This document shows positions 1-9,637 of a stretch of 48,694 nucleotides of DNA, piece by piece (positions within the stretch are counted from its first letter, which is position 1; each line of letters begins with the position of its first letter). The position numbers and the translations under genes are program-made. The stretch is taken from positions 1 to 48,694 of IMG/VR virus record IMGVR_UViG_3300000956_000006; one strand, written 5' to 3'. Below the pieces are notes generated by a model. The model was not told where the DNA came from, did not search any database, and was given only the letters and a program-made list of their open reading frames with translations. This stretch comes from a virus.

Positions 1-50
1 TGAACCCTCTTACCCCCTGGCGTTCCAGCAGGAAGCTCGGGTTCACCACC
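1..50. repeat. Terminal direct repeat, left copy (genome-closing overlap)
   Basis: Bases 1-50 are identical to 48645-48694. The reading frame of the long leftward gene passes through the join in phase. The simplest reading is an assembly overlap of a circular or terminally redundant phage genome with 48,644 unique bases. A true 50-bp terminal repeat in the virion cannot be excluded from sequence alone. Confidence 0.9.
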
Positions 51-2050
51 TCAGGATTGGCACTCCGCCGGTAGAGCTCGAAGCTCTTCGGCTCGGAGAT
101 CGAGAATTCCCCACCCTGCTTCCAAGTAGGGTTCTCCGCCAGCATTTGGCTAGCATTCTTCTGAGCAAGCTTTCGATTGACCCCTGATGCTATTCCCTGA
201 AGAGCCCCGCCCTCATCAACCAAGAGAATGCGGGTATCCCCTTCCCAGGTTCGGCTGAGCCCATAATGCCCAGGCATCCACTTCGTGGGAGTCTTTCCAA
301 CCGCCTGCTCCGTCTTATTGATACTGGTAGTAACCACCTGGTCGATCTTCGCCAGCTCTTCCGCGAAACGCCTCACCTCTGGGGAGATTTTCCCTTCCGC
401 CTGCAGCTTCGGCAGGTCGTCTACCGGGACCTGGTTCCGCCAGATGTAGTGGAATTCCTTCTGGAAGGTTTCCTCTGGGATCGCGTTCACCAGGTCTCTC
501 ACCGGAGCTGTTCCAACACCTTCTCTGGTATTTGAAAGGCTCTTAAAGAGGAGGTTCTTCCCAACCGGAACCTTCACCACCCCGTTCATCAGCTCCTGCG
601 TAAAGGTCTCCGCTGCATCGTAGGCTACCTTGGTAGCATTCACGATCCAGTTCCCGCGCCAGCTCTTCTTAAACTGGTGCATGCGCGGAGCCATGTATTC
701 TTTCAGAGTCTCCCCCAGCCGGGCAGAGAATTCATTCTGCGGCCCTCGGAGCCCTTCCGGCCGAAGCTTATCCACCAGCTGGCCTACCTTCGAAGGGGAG
801 CCCAGGGCTTGGTAGTTCCTTATCGGGAAGGCTTCCATCCAGGCCTTTAGCGTATTATAAACCTGCCCGCCGTCCACCGCCAGCTTGCTCTCCGGTATCC
901 AGCTGTTCTTATGAACAATAGCATCCGCCCACTTCTTCGCGTCTGAGATGAAGGTTCCAGGCTGGTCGGTCTTGAGCAAGAGCCACTTATCCTCCGGCGT
1001 TCCCTTCCCGAGTTCTCCCTGGTACTTCTTCGCCAGGACGAACATGCCATCGTCGGCCTCCCTGGCCAACAGCCACCCGTCTCCCACAGTCTGCATGTTC
1101 TTCCCAAGCATCCCATCCACCGCATAGGATGCGTTCCGAGCAGTCTCCTTGGTCTGGTTGAAGCTAATCGTTCGGAAGTACTGTCCATTAGGCTCGAAGC
1201 CATCTGGCAGGCCAGCGATCTTCGCCTCTTGCCTCCAGCCTGCTTCGGTCAGGAACCCATTCTCACTGGTCTGGGCGAAGCGCCGGCTCTGCACTGTTCC
1301 TTCCTCACTCTTCGGATGGAAGAGCCGATTGAGTTGCCTCTCCAGATCAGGGGTGTTGGCCTCCCGCTCGATGTTCTTGTCCAGGGTGGCGACGTACTTC
1401 TGGGAGTAGGGAAGGGTCTCCGCTCTGATCTTCACCAGGGTGTCATTCAGGGCCATCATCGCCCGGTCTTTTGCCTCCCCTTGGAGGGTTCCGTCAGAGA
1501 TCATCTCCGCCATCTTGCGGGCCTGGAGAGGCAGCGGCGAAGCAATGTCCAGGCCTGGGAAAAGGCTCGGCAGTTTAGCCTCCCTAGTCCCAGCTGCAGC
1601 AATGCCGTGTAGCACCCCTCCAATGCCACTCCCAATGGCCAGATTAAGTGTCGTCTCCCCGAGCATATCCCCAAACGACTTATCCCCCGCCACCTGCGAG
1701 ACAGCCAACCTGCCAGCCTCAAGCGGCGCAAAGCGCGCTGCTTCCTGAGTAGCTCCGGTGATGAAAGGCCTCTTGCTGATGTCACCTATCGACTCCACTG
1801 CCTTATCAAATCGACTGAGCGCCTTCGTCGCCTTGAACCAGCCGGTGTAAGGCACCGCCATGCCAGCGACTTCCGAGAGAAACCCTCCCACCGGATTGTC
1901 CTGCCGATAGGTAAGAGTATCGGTAGAGGGAGTAATCCCAATCATCTCTGGGATACTTTCCGCCGTACTCTGCAGGAACCCTGTCACCCACTCATAGGCG
2001 CCAGAGCCTGGAGTAAGGGGCTGAAAGTCGAATGGGGTATTATCTGCCAC
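1..2050 (-). CDS. Large ejection/internal virion protein, N-terminal part (continues at 48644)
   Basis: A GTG start at 2050 follows AGGAG six bases upstream and overlaps the end of the transglycosylase gene by 11 bases. I translated the strand by hand from 2050 to 1 and found no stop; codon 684 begins at base 1 and continues at 48644. The full product, ending at 46834, is 1286 residues. This part holds residues 1-683: a hydrophobic, glycine-rich start, then a long helical, charged region. By size, position after the transglycosylase and overall character it resembles the large internal or ejection proteins of podoviruses (T7 gp16-like position), which leave the virion with the DNA and help form the conduit through the cell envelope. 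The family assignment is inference; no catalytic motif is seen. Confidence 0.8.
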   Translation of the reverse strand, partial: MADNTPFDFQPLTPGSGAYEWVTGFLQSTAESIPEMIGITPSTDTLTYRQDNPVGGFLSEVAGMAVPYTGWFKATKALSRFDKAVESIGDISKRPFITGATQEAARFAPLEAGRLAVSQVAGDKSFGDMLGETTLNLAIGSGIGGVLHGIAAAGTREAKLPSLFPGLDIASPLPLQARKMAEMISDGTLQGEAKDRAMMALNDTLVKIRAETLPYSQKYVATLDKNIEREANTPDLERQLNRLFHPKSEEGTVQSRRFAQTSENGFLTEAGWRQEAKIAGLPDGFEPNGQYFRTISFNQTKETARNASYAVDGMLGKNMQTVGDGWLLAREADDGMFVLAKKYQGELGKGTPEDKWLLLKTDQPGTFISDAKKWADAIVHKNSWIPESKLAVDGGQVYNTLKAWMEAFPIRNYQALGSPSKVGQLVDKLRPEGLRGPQNEFSARLGETLKEYMAPRMHQFKKSWRGNWIVNATKVAYDAAETFTQELMNGVVKVPVGKNLLFKSLSNTREGVGTAPVRDLVNAIPEETFQKEFHYIWRNQVPVDDLPKLQAEGKISPEVRRFAEELAKIDQVVTTSINKTEQAVGKTPTKWMPGHYGLSRTWEGDTRILLVDEGGALQGIASGVNRKLAQKNASQMLAENPTWKQGGEFSISEPKSFELYRRSANPEVVNPSFLLERQGVRGF

Positions 2051-4019
2051 CTTGTGCTCCTATAGAGAGCTGGGCTGCCAAGTTCCCACTCCTCGCCAGA
2101 AGGTTCAGCGCCTGTTGCCACTGCGCTGGATTGGCTTGGAGCTTATTAAAGATACTCGAGGCGACGATGTTGTTCACTTCCCTCAGCTGATCCTCCGGCT
2201 TCATGCCAGGGGCACTTCGGTTCAGCTGCTGGATAGCATCTTTCTGGAACTTGTCAAAGTCCGGGCCAAATAGCCTCCCATTCCCACTCCTCACCGCATG
2301 GCGAATAGCCTGCTGACGGACCAGGGCCATCGCGGCCTCGGGGCTCCCCCCAGCAGACTTCATGATCGAGTCCAGCTCGATGCTCTGAGCGGGAATACCG
2401 GAAGGGTCCAGCAAGTTCATGGCCGTAGCCATGTTCTTCAAGTCCTCTGCCTTGTCGAAGATGCTCTTCGGATGGACTGTGAGCTTCATCGAGTTGGTGC
2501 TAGGATCGTACTGCTGGATGGTGAGGCCGTTGGTGTCAGACTTGATCTGCGGCATGAGGGCGGACCTCTCCCCCACCTTCCACTTGTATTCGTTCTCCAT
2601 ATTCTGCACAGTATTTTCGTAGGTCCGCTTCGCATTTTGGAAGGAGACCTCGTCGATCAGCTGCTGCTGTCGGCCTTGGGTCTCGGTGATGTGCTGCTCG
2701 TTCCCCGCGCGAGTCGTAGCGTAATTCCGCTGAGCGGCCTCGTGTTCCAGCTGCTGCTTAAAGTTGAACTTGGTTCCCTCTGTGGCGCCCTGTGCTGCGC
2801 CTGCACCAGCCCCAGCTAAGGCAGAAGCGAAACTCCCTGGCCTGGTGGCATCCACCCCACCTGCTCCAGCCGCAGCCCGGCTCAGCACATCATTGGTCAG
2901 CATGGTCTCCAGCGCCCTCTGATCCAAGGGCTTCGGCGCGGCCTTGTCCAGCCAACCCCGAGTGGCAGAATAATCCAGCTGCCCTGGAACCGCCTGGGAG
3001 GGCGGCCGTGGGAGTTCCGGCGGGCGAGGGGTAGCGGAGGTATCCGTAACCCTCCGCATATGGTCAATCACCTGGCCAACGTTCCGTCCGCTCAGCACCT
3101 CTGGATTGGACCTGATTGCGTCAGCTGAGAGGAGTTCCGAGACCGGAGTGTTAGGGTTGGCTCTCAGGAGTTTCTTCGCTCCATCTGGCCCGAGGAAGTG
3201 GCTCAGGGAGAGGGTCACATCATCGACCGGCAGGTCCGCAGCTGCCAGCTGGCCCCTGTTATACTCCCTATACCAATCTGTCGCCTCTTCTCCAAGATCC
3301 TTCTTCAGCGATCTATTCAATGCTTTCCGATCTCTTCCGCTGGAAGAAGTAACTTGTTCGTGCAGGTCCGGGTAGCGGTCCTTGAGAAACATCTCAAAGG
3401 TACCGTCAACGAATTGCCCTGGCCCGCTAGCAGTAGACCTTGGGTTATCCCCCGTCCCTTCGAAGTTGGTAAGATAGCGCTGGAACCCAGGGGTACGGCC
3501 TGCCGGAGGCTTCGCCCCTCCAAGGGGAATGGAGTAACTCTGCGGAGCCCCTGGACCACTCGCCCGAAAGCCGGTTCTGGGAACCGCTGGCACCCCACCT
3601 AGCGCCGCAGGATCAGCCGGAGCAGGTGCTGGAGCAGCCGGCTTGCCCACCAGCGGGTTGATATAGTTCGCCGCTGCGTAGACGTTCTGCGGCATGTTCA
3701 GGGTGCTGGAGGCCAGGCTCCGAAGGAAATTGTTGATAGGGTTCCCATCCGGGACTGGCGGGAACATCTCACTCCCTGGCACCTGAGCCGGGAAAAGTCC
3801 CTGCGCTGCACCTGCCCAAGCTTTCCCCGGAGCTCCTGGCGCTGTGAGCGGGGCTCCTGCCATAAGGGGGCTAATCGGTGCCACAGGCCCCTGGGCCGGG
3901 TCCGCCTGCCATTGCTGATAGTCAGCCCCGCCCGTGAAGATGCTCCCCAGGTCTCTCCAGGTAAGCGGGCGATACTTCCCAGGCTCTTTCGCCTGGAGTT
4001 GTTCGAGGAGGGTTGGCAT
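2040..4019 (-). CDS. Virion-associated lytic transglycosylase / internal virion protein
   Basis: 659 residues; ATG preceded by AAGGAG seven bases upstream. Residues 1-175 are proline/alanine-rich. Residues about 178-225 look like a transglycosylase active-site region: NFEGTG (candidate catalytic Glu187), then NPRSTASGPGQF at 192-203, the usual S-x-x-G-x-x-Q-F-type signature of SLT/GH23-like lysozymes. The rest (about 330-659) is polar and helical, with a coiled-coil-like stretch near 430-490. In T7-like phages this enzyme rides in the virion and cuts a small hole in peptidoglycan during DNA entry, and the location among the internal proteins fits. The domain call is good; the exact catalytic residue is inferred from the motif. 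Confidence 0.85.
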   Translation of the reverse strand: MPTLLEQLQAKEPGKYRPLTWRDLGSIFTGGADYQQWQADPAQGPVAPISPLMAGAPLTAPGAPGKAWAGAAQGLFPAQVPGSEMFPPVPDGNPINNFLRSLASSTLNMPQNVYAAANYINPLVGKPAAPAPAPADPAALGGVPAVPRTGFRASGPGAPQSYSIPLGGAKPPAGRTPGFQRYLTNFEGTGDNPRSTASGPGQFVDGTFEMFLKDRYPDLHEQVTSSSGRDRKALNRSLKKDLGEEATDWYREYNRGQLAAADLPVDDVTLSLSHFLGPDGAKKLLRANPNTPVSELLSADAIRSNPEVLSGRNVGQVIDHMRRVTDTSATPRPPELPRPPSQAVPGQLDYSATRGWLDKAAPKPLDQRALETMLTNDVLSRAAAGAGGVDATRPGSFASALAGAGAGAAQGATEGTKFNFKQQLEHEAAQRNYATTRAGNEQHITETQGRQQQLIDEVSFQNAKRTYENTVQNMENEYKWKVGERSALMPQIKSDTNGLTIQQYDPSTNSMKLTVHPKSIFDKAEDLKNMATAMNLLDPSGIPAQSIELDSIMKSAGGSPEAAMALVRQQAIRHAVRSGNGRLFGPDFDKFQKDAIQQLNRSAPGMKPEDQLREVNNIVASSIFNKLQANPAQWQQALNLLARSGNLAAQLSIGAQGGR

Positions 4020-4030
4020 GGGGATGCTCC

Positions 4031-4912
4031 TTACTTAGTGAAGATACTTCCCAGGGTCTTCCCTGCGGAGATGATGCCTGGTAGGGCGGTAGCCCCGCCG
4101 GAAAGGAGGCTTAGCCCGCCAAGACCGCCTTGCAGTAGCATGGTAGCCATATCCGGTGCAGGGGTGGTGGTCTCGGTGACTCCGGTCATGTTGGAGTTCC
4201 TGAACCCACCAGCGGTGAGAAGGTTGGCGAACTCATTCAAGCCAGCCCAAGGACTGATTTGATTCCCTTGCCACTTCTTCAGCTCATTATCCAGCACCGT
4301 CTGGTCCCACTGCTGCTCTTGCGTCCCAGCCAGACCAGTGGTCATCGCCGGTTGCTTGGCCAGCTCATTCGCCGCTGCATACATTGGTGCAGCGTAGGGG
4401 GTCATACCAGCTCCGATCCCGTAGTAGGAAGAGGCTAGGCCGGTAGTGGCTCGACCAGCCGCCTCAGTAGCGGTACGAATGGCGCGCTCTTCCGCCTTGT
4501 CCTGAGCCCCGCCGCCATAGGCCCCGGTGGCAATGCCTCTATCATGAATAGCAGGCAGCCATCTTTCATTCAGCTCTGTAGTAATTGGAGCCACCGCTGC
4601 GCTTGCAGCATTCCTAAAGAGCGGGTTATTCGCCACATCTAGGAATTCCCCGCCAGCTATCCTATCCGCCATAGCCCTGAGGCTAGGCACTCCAGCATCC
4701 ATTCCCCCTGCTGCGGTCTTCAGCATATCCACGCCAGTCCGCTGGGCGACAGTAGGCGCGGCGAAGTAGTCTCCTCCGAAAGGAGTTGAGTTCGTCGCAT
4801 CAACCGCCGCAGCGCCTCGAGCGTAGAGGTCTGGGAAGTATTCCGCAGCCGGACCGTAAGGAGTGACAGAAGTGTTCTGTCGCTGGTTCTGCGTCGTGGT
4901 CTTGGGGCTCAT
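4031..4912 (-). CDS. Putative internal virion protein (T7 gp14-like position)
   Basis: 293 residues. I chose the ATG at 4912 over an upstream in-frame start because GAGGAG lies seven bases before it and it sits one base past the stop of the preceding gene. The sequence is rich in alanine, glycine and threonine, with helical stretches (about residues 70-190) and a hydrophobic glycine-rich C-terminal segment (about 255-285, GGLGGLSLLSGG) that could contact a membrane. It lies between the GNAT-like protein and the transglycosylase, matching the order of small internal virion proteins in T7-like phages. Function is inferred from position only. Confidence 0.7.
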   Translation of the reverse strand: MSPKTTTQNQRQNTSVTPYGPAAEYFPDLYARGAAAVDATNSTPFGGDYFAAPTVAQRTGVDMLKTAAGGMDAGVPSLRAMADRIAGGEFLDVANNPLFRNAASAAVAPITTELNERWLPAIHDRGIATGAYGGGAQDKAEERAIRTATEAAGRATTGLASSYYGIGAGMTPYAAPMYAAANELAKQPAMTTGLAGTQEQQWDQTVLDNELKKWQGNQISPWAGLNEFANLLTAGGFRNSNMTGVTETTTPAPDMATMLLQGGLGGLSLLSGGATALPGIISAGKTLGSIFTK

Positions 4913-4913
4913 T

Positions 4914-5303
4914 TCAGATCTCCTCGCTCCACAGAGTCGGCCCTGGTTTTCCCTTGGTATGGGTTCGATACAGCTTCTCGATACCCTTCCTGTGCACCCA
5001 GCCAACTATCTTACTTGCCCCGCAAGAGGCGGCGATTAAACGAATCTGGCGATAGGCTTCAGGAAAATGTTTGATTAGCCCTTTCCCTGCGAACCCCTCC
5101 ACATGGAGTTCATCTCCTATCTTAGCCAGAACTATGATCCCTTCTGCCTCGCCAGAGATACGATGAATAGCACATTCCCCTGCTAGGGCCTTCTGCACCC
5201 ACTCCAGCGGGCTGACCAGCTTTTCACCGGCTATAACTAGCCACTTAACATCGTTCTCCTCAAGGGAGGACATCTGGGAAAGAGGGAGGAATTCTATCTT
5301 CAT
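4914..5303 (-). CDS. GNAT-fold-like small virion protein (T7 gp13-like position)
   Basis: 129 residues, ATG overlapping the stop of the upstream fibre gene by four bases. The pattern is an N-terminal strand-helix part, then strands around IIVLAKIG and LHVEGFAGKG, a helix (AYRQIRLIAASCGA), a strand (KIVGWVHRKG) and a final loop-strand, which resembles the acetyltransferase (GNAT) fold. Short proteins of this kind occur next to internal virion proteins in podoviruses (T7 gp13 is the known example) and are usually not shown to acetylate anything. I do not see a confident acetyl-CoA loop (Q/R-x-x-G-x-G/A), so I call fold similarity only. Confidence 0.6.
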   Translation of the reverse strand: MKIEFLPLSQMSSLEENDVKWLVIAGEKLVSPLEWVQKALAGECAIHRISGEAEGIIVLAKIGDELHVEGFAGKGLIKHFPEAYRQIRLIAASCGASKIVGWVHRKGIEKLYRTHTKGKPGPTLWSEEI

Positions 5304-6760
5304 CCTGTTATCGTTGTCCAGTAGGGGAGCCAGATGGCAGTCGTGCCGACGTACATCTTGATGAAGCCGACCGAGTCCCGATTGGTTGCCCCCTTCAGCT
5401 TAACCGTGCCAACTCCAGTGCTGTTAGCTGAGGTGTTGGCCGCCCCTGTGAGAGTGTTGCGTGAAGCTGCTCCGCCGATGTCTCCGCCCACTCTGATCTC
5501 ATTCGCAGCGAGGTCCAAGCGGGAGGCATTCAAGTTAGCAAAGGCCGTTCCACCCCCGCTCCTTTGCAGGAAGGAATGGGTGGTGTTCTGGTAGTAGTTG
5601 GTTGTGTCTCCATTGCCGAGGAGAATAGCGTTGGTTCCACCTATATCTCGAAGAGCATGATAGCCACCGGTAGAGACGACTACAAAGTTAGCTCCAATGC
5701 TGTAGCCAGAAGCGCTGATTAGCGCTGGAGTCGTCTGACCGATAGGGGTATTGTCAATAGCACCACCGGTGATTGCAACTGCGTTCGCGTTTTGAGTTGC
5801 AATCGTGCCCAGGGCGAAAGCTGTCCGGCCTGCCGCTGCATCAGCCAGGTTCAGCATTCCCCTGCCGAAGGCAGTAGAAGGCGCCAGCGTAGCTGTTCCT
5901 GCCCCGGTGAAGTACGGGAATTGGTTCGCTGCACTAACCAGCCCGGCTAAGGCGCTAAGCTCCGCATCTAAAGGCTGGAACCCAGCTGCTACGAAAGCGG
6001 TAGTCGCAAAGCGGGTATCTGCAGTTCCAGGCGCTGCCGTGATCCCGCGAACTATTCCAGAGAAGAGACTCGACCCGTCGATATTCATCTGCATGACAGC
6101 AATGTTATTCGACGTGAAGTATATGGTGTGGGAGGACTGGATGTAGAAGGCCCCCACCCCATTGGCTACCAACCTCCCAGTCACCCCATTGGCAACCAGG
6201 TCCAACTCCATTCGCCCTGTCATATGCGGGTAGGTGTTGAAGAACCCTACGCTGGCCGCACCGTCAACCTCATCCTGGAGTTGAAGGGTTCGGAAAAGTC
6301 CACTCCCTCCGGTTATAGCAACTGCATTAGCGTTCTGCAGCGCCATGGTGCCAAGGCCGAGGGCGGAGATAACTCCCGCTGCATCGTTCTGGCTGAGGAT
6401 CTCCCTCCCTTTCGCAGTCAGCGGAGTGGTGGAGAAGGTGTTAACGTTGGAGTAGTAGGGGAAGGTATCACTGGCCCCTGCCTGCCCTGCTAGGCTTAGC
6501 AGCACTGGGCTGAAAGCCTGCACATCCGCCCCAGGCCGAAGCTCCAGGTTCACCTGCGCCGCCGCTGGTGAGCTTGCCCCTGTCCCACCCAGGTCCACCC
6601 GGATCGGGAACTCGAGCCCAATATCCCCAGCTGCCACTTCCAGCTGGCTCACCCTATTCGCCAGAGCCTGCTGTTCTGTCTGCTGCTGTTCCAAGGCAAA
6701 GAGGAGCCGTCCAGCCCAGGACTGCGTATCCCCTCCATACCTTGGCCAGGCAATCGTCAT
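5300..6760 (-). CDS. Tail fibre protein
   Basis: 486 residues, starting four bases before the end of the hub gene (ATGA overlap). A short helical N-terminus (residues 15-45, glutamine-rich, likely trimer coiled coil) is followed by RVDLGGTGAS, a very common fibre linker, and then a low-complexity beta-rich shaft. Two internal repeats share the wording LGxxAxQNANAVAITGG (about residues 135-155 and 310-335), typical of trimeric fibre shafts. The C-terminus is small and beta-rich, ending in a receptor-binding-like tip. There is no peptidase or chaperone motif. One of three probable host-contact proteins in this genome. Confidence 0.8.
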   Translation of the reverse strand: MTIAWPRYGGDTQSWAGRLLFALEQQQTEQQALANRVSQLEVAAGDIGLEFPIRVDLGGTGASSPAAAQVNLELRPGADVQAFSPVLLSLAGQAGASDTFPYYSNVNTFSTTPLTAKGREILSQNDAAGVISALGLGTMALQNANAVAITGGSGLFRTLQLQDEVDGAASVGFFNTYPHMTGRMELDLVANGVTGRLVANGVGAFYIQSSHTIYFTSNNIAVMQMNIDGSSLFSGIVRGITAAPGTADTRFATTAFVAAGFQPLDAELSALAGLVSAANQFPYFTGAGTATLAPSTAFGRGMLNLADAAAGRTAFALGTIATQNANAVAITGGAIDNTPIGQTTPALISASGYSIGANFVVVSTGGYHALRDIGGTNAILLGNGDTTNYYQNTTHSFLQRSGGGTAFANLNASRLDLAANEIRVGGDIGGAASRNTLTGAANTSANSTGVGTVKLKGATNRDSVGFIKMYVGTTAIWLPYWTTITG

Positions 6761-8142
6761 AGAACTGGCCCTGCCGTTTCGCCGTAGAGTTTAAGGCTGG
6801 TAATCCTAATATCCTCTAAAACCTGCAGTTCCATTGCTATGTAGATACTCTCCCGGAAAGGGATCGGAACGCGAGGGGTTAAGGGAAGCCAGGGGGTCCA
6901 TTCCAGGCTAGCCATGGTGGGAGTGTCAGTGAAGCCGAAGCGGACCTCCCCAACTGGGATGGTTCCTCCCACCAGAAGGAAGTCCCAGAGGGTGTAGAAG
7001 GCTGGATCGGGGGAGTAGAGATGAGAGGCCAGGACAATATCCGGCATCTTGGTCCCTGGGACAGAAGCGAAATAAACGCCGTCTGGCATGCCGATGATAG
7101 GATTATCGAACACGACTCGCTCGGCCGCTGCAGAGAAGCTATCCCCGATGAAGGTAATCTGCTTATCAGCTGACCCCAGGTTCCGCGCTGCGTCAATCCC
7201 CAGGTTAACCGTTCCTCCCGCTGCCAAGGGCAGGCTCCAGACCACCATCTTCAGCCGCTCATCATGGTAGCCAACAACTTCCTCCCCCTTACTCCAATCC
7301 ACGCTCTCTTGCAGGAAGCTATCCACCGCTGGCCTGTCTACATAAACGACAGAAGTCCCATCCGTCTGGTACACCCCACCCTTCCCAATTCCAAAGTTGA
7401 ATCGATCGAGCGATACAACACTCCGAGTTCCGACCGCACCCACTCCTTGCAGTCCTTGGGTGGGCCTGCCGAATACTTCATCTCCTCCGATGAATTGTAC
7501 GATCTGCATGGCTTCTCGGGAGTAAACCGCGTGAGTGGCTCCGAGATTGGCAACTGCCATGACTTCCGAGTCCAGGTCCCGGAAGGGGAGGAAGTTAGCC
7601 CGGCTATCTTCCGGCGCTGGGTCCCACTGCTCTGGGTTAGAGGTATCGCTCCAATGCATCCCGGCAGGATAGACGTCAGTGGAGTAAGCAATGACGTGCT
7701 CGCCAAGCTTCTTAAGTATCTTCGCGCGGGAAAACTGCCCGACGCCAATAGGGACAAAGGCGCCAGTGTTTCGCCAAATTCTTGGCTGGGTGATGCCATC
7801 TGTAACCAGGAGGAAATTGCCGAAGGGCTCCAGCCAGTAGGTTCCACCTGGGGAAAGGGAGTCGATAGCGGTTTGATCCACTCCGTTCCAGTAGTAGATA
7901 TTGGCGCCGTCTTCATAGTAAATCCTCTTCTCCCCCTCTACAAAGGCCTGGGTGATAGCCTTCGGCCCGCCAGCTATCGTGCTGAATTGCTTCACCCTGC
8001 CCAGGATCTTCTCCACCCCCAGTTCCTTAAACCAAGCGTTCCTCCCATCCTTCCAAGGCATTCCTGCCGAAGGGTCTGCCGATGGGAAGAAGCCTGAATT
8101 CAGGCCCTTAGCTGCGGTGAGGTCGAGGAGAAGCTTTGGCAT
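6757..8142 (-). CDS. Putative tail hub/nozzle protein (beta-propeller-like)
   Basis: 461 residues; its ATG overlaps the stop of the collar-domain fibre gene (TGATG). The sequence is almost all beta strands with repeating aromatic turns (YYEDGANIYYWNG, YQTDGTSVVYVD, WSDTSNPEQWDP), similar in style to the P22 gp10 / T7 gp12 class of tail nozzle or DNA-stabilisation proteins built as beta-propellers. Position between the fibres supports a tail-tip role. This is recognition of type rather than of a clear motif. Confidence 0.65.
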   Translation of the reverse strand: MPKLLLDLTAAKGLNSGFFPSADPSAGMPWKDGRNAWFKELGVEKILGRVKQFSTIAGGPKAITQAFVEGEKRIYYEDGANIYYWNGVDQTAIDSLSPGGTYWLEPFGNFLLVTDGITQPRIWRNTGAFVPIGVGQFSRAKILKKLGEHVIAYSTDVYPAGMHWSDTSNPEQWDPAPEDSRANFLPFRDLDSEVMAVANLGATHAVYSREAMQIVQFIGGDEVFGRPTQGLQGVGAVGTRSVVSLDRFNFGIGKGGVYQTDGTSVVYVDRPAVDSFLQESVDWSKGEEVVGYHDERLKMVVWSLPLAAGGTVNLGIDAARNLGSADKQITFIGDSFSAAAERVVFDNPIIGMPDGVYFASVPGTKMPDIVLASHLYSPDPAFYTLWDFLLVGGTIPVGEVRFGFTDTPTMASLEWTPWLPLTPRVPIPFRESIYIAMELQVLEDIRITSLKLYGETAGPVL

Positions 8143-9635
8143 CAGATATGGATGAAGATGTTGGTGACAATGGTAGGCTGCACGTTCCGATGCACTGCAT
8201 CAGTTCCCGCAGCGGCGGAAGTCAGGGCGATGTTGTGAGTGTGGTCAGGGGCGGCTGTCATCGGCACAGCCATGATGACGTCGGGCAAGCCAGCACCTGC
8301 TGAGTAGTCCTGCACTACGTTGGTGACTGACTGGCTCGGCGCCTCGATGATCTTAGTCGCTGCGCCGGTAGTGTGGTTATGCGTGCCACCAGCAGCAGTA
8401 GCGCCATTGACAGCATGAGTATGAATAGGCAGCTCAGCAATGGTGAGAAGATGGCTTTGAGAGCCACCTGCCTGGCCCAGGATCGTTCCATCAATCCCAC
8501 TCACCCCGGAGGTCAGCCGATTGGCTCCAACGCCTCCCATATTGTCCGCTCCGGCAATCACTCGCCCTCTGCCATCCATGATGTTGAAGGTGGTAGCACC
8601 GTCACCTGCTCCGAACTTGGTCCCTACCACCGCGAAGAGCTTATCATAGGTAGTCCGGCTGATCGCTCTCCCATCGCAAAGCAGCCAGGTCCCATGGTCG
8701 GCTGTCTGCATGGAGTGCTTAAGGTCCCCAGCATAGCCATCATCGTTGGTCTGGCCGTGGAGGAGGAAGCTATCGGTAGAGGCCTGGTAGGTGAGCCGAA
8801 CGGGCATGAAAGCCCGGAGATAGTTTTGCTGGATGTTCAGCGTAGCATGGTTCTGAATTGGCTTTGCTGCAAGCGCATTCACCTGCAGCGTTGGGTTCTT
8901 CCCATTGGTGACATGAGGCCGGATGGTTAAGACCAGGCCATCAGCCAAGACCAGGCCGGTTTGATTGGTCGCTACTGTGTAAGCGGTGGAACTGCCTCCC
9001 GTGACCAGCCCGGTGTCATCGTTGAAGCGGGCGGTGGCCAGGCCAGCGGTGGCGTCTACATACCCCTTGGTCGCAGCATGGTCGGTGACAGTGGGAGCGG
9101 CCAAGCGAAGTATCCGCCTGGTAGTTCCCATGTCGATGTCACCTGTCATCGTGCCGCCGCTCTTGGCCAAGAGGCCGTCGAGAAGGCTCTCCACCCACGA
9201 CCGATTAGCTGCCTCGTTCGCTCCTCCAGGAGCTCCAGCCAGCACCAGCGGCCCGCTCAGGTTCCCGCCAGTCAATCGGAGGAAGTTCGCTCCGAGCAGC
9301 AGGTCCACATCGAAGAAGCTCTCCATGAAGCTGGTAAGCAGCTCTGCTGTCAGTACACATTGCACCTGGGTGCCAGCAGGCCAGGCGAAGGCACTTGTCC
9401 CCTCCTTCGCCCGCTCAATCTCCACCACCCCGCTCAGCGGGTTGTTCACCACATCCAGAATCTCTGGCGCGTTCTGCCCATCCCATAGGGTCAGCCTGAC
9501 CGCTTCCCCTTCCTCCAGGGTCCCCATCAGCACCGCCGCTGCTTCCGGCACCTCCATAGCGGTGCTGCCAGCGGTTATGCCGGTGACCAGCTCGGTGTTG
9601 AGGAAGTTTACAAACTTAAAAACTTCTGCCATCAT
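8142..9635 (-). CDS. Tail fibre with C-terminal phage tail collar domain
   Basis: 497 residues; ATG ATG start two bases past the preceding stop. The N-terminal third contains the usual fibre segment GGTMTGDIDM followed by APTVTDHAATKGYVD (about 160-195). The C-terminal part from about residue 310 (GTWLLCDGRAISR, then LFAVVGTKFGAGDG and NIMDGRGRVI) is a tail collar / microcystin-dependent-protein type domain. After it come histidine pairs (LPIHTH, GGTHNHTTG, PDHTHN), which in fibre tips of this type bind metal along the trimer axis. The protein ends in TNIFIHI. Function: receptor contact or adaptor fibre at the tail. Confidence 0.85.
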   Translation of the reverse strand: MMAEVFKFVNFLNTELVTGITAGSTAMEVPEAAAVLMGTLEEGEAVRLTLWDGQNAPEILDVVNNPLSGVVEIERAKEGTSAFAWPAGTQVQCVLTAELLTSFMESFFDVDLLLGANFLRLTGGNLSGPLVLAGAPGGANEAANRSWVESLLDGLLAKSGGTMTGDIDMGTTRRILRLAAPTVTDHAATKGYVDATAGLATARFNDDTGLVTGGSSTAYTVATNQTGLVLADGLVLTIRPHVTNGKNPTLQVNALAAKPIQNHATLNIQQNYLRAFMPVRLTYQASTDSFLLHGQTNDDGYAGDLKHSMQTADHGTWLLCDGRAISRTTYDKLFAVVGTKFGAGDGATTFNIMDGRGRVIAGADNMGGVGANRLTSGVSGIDGTILGQAGGSQSHLLTIAELPIHTHAVNGATAAGGTHNHTTGAATKIIEAPSQSVTNVVQDYSAGAGLPDVIMAVPMTAAPDHTHNIALTSAAAGTDAVHRNVQPTIVTNIFIHI

Positions 9636-9637
9636 CC

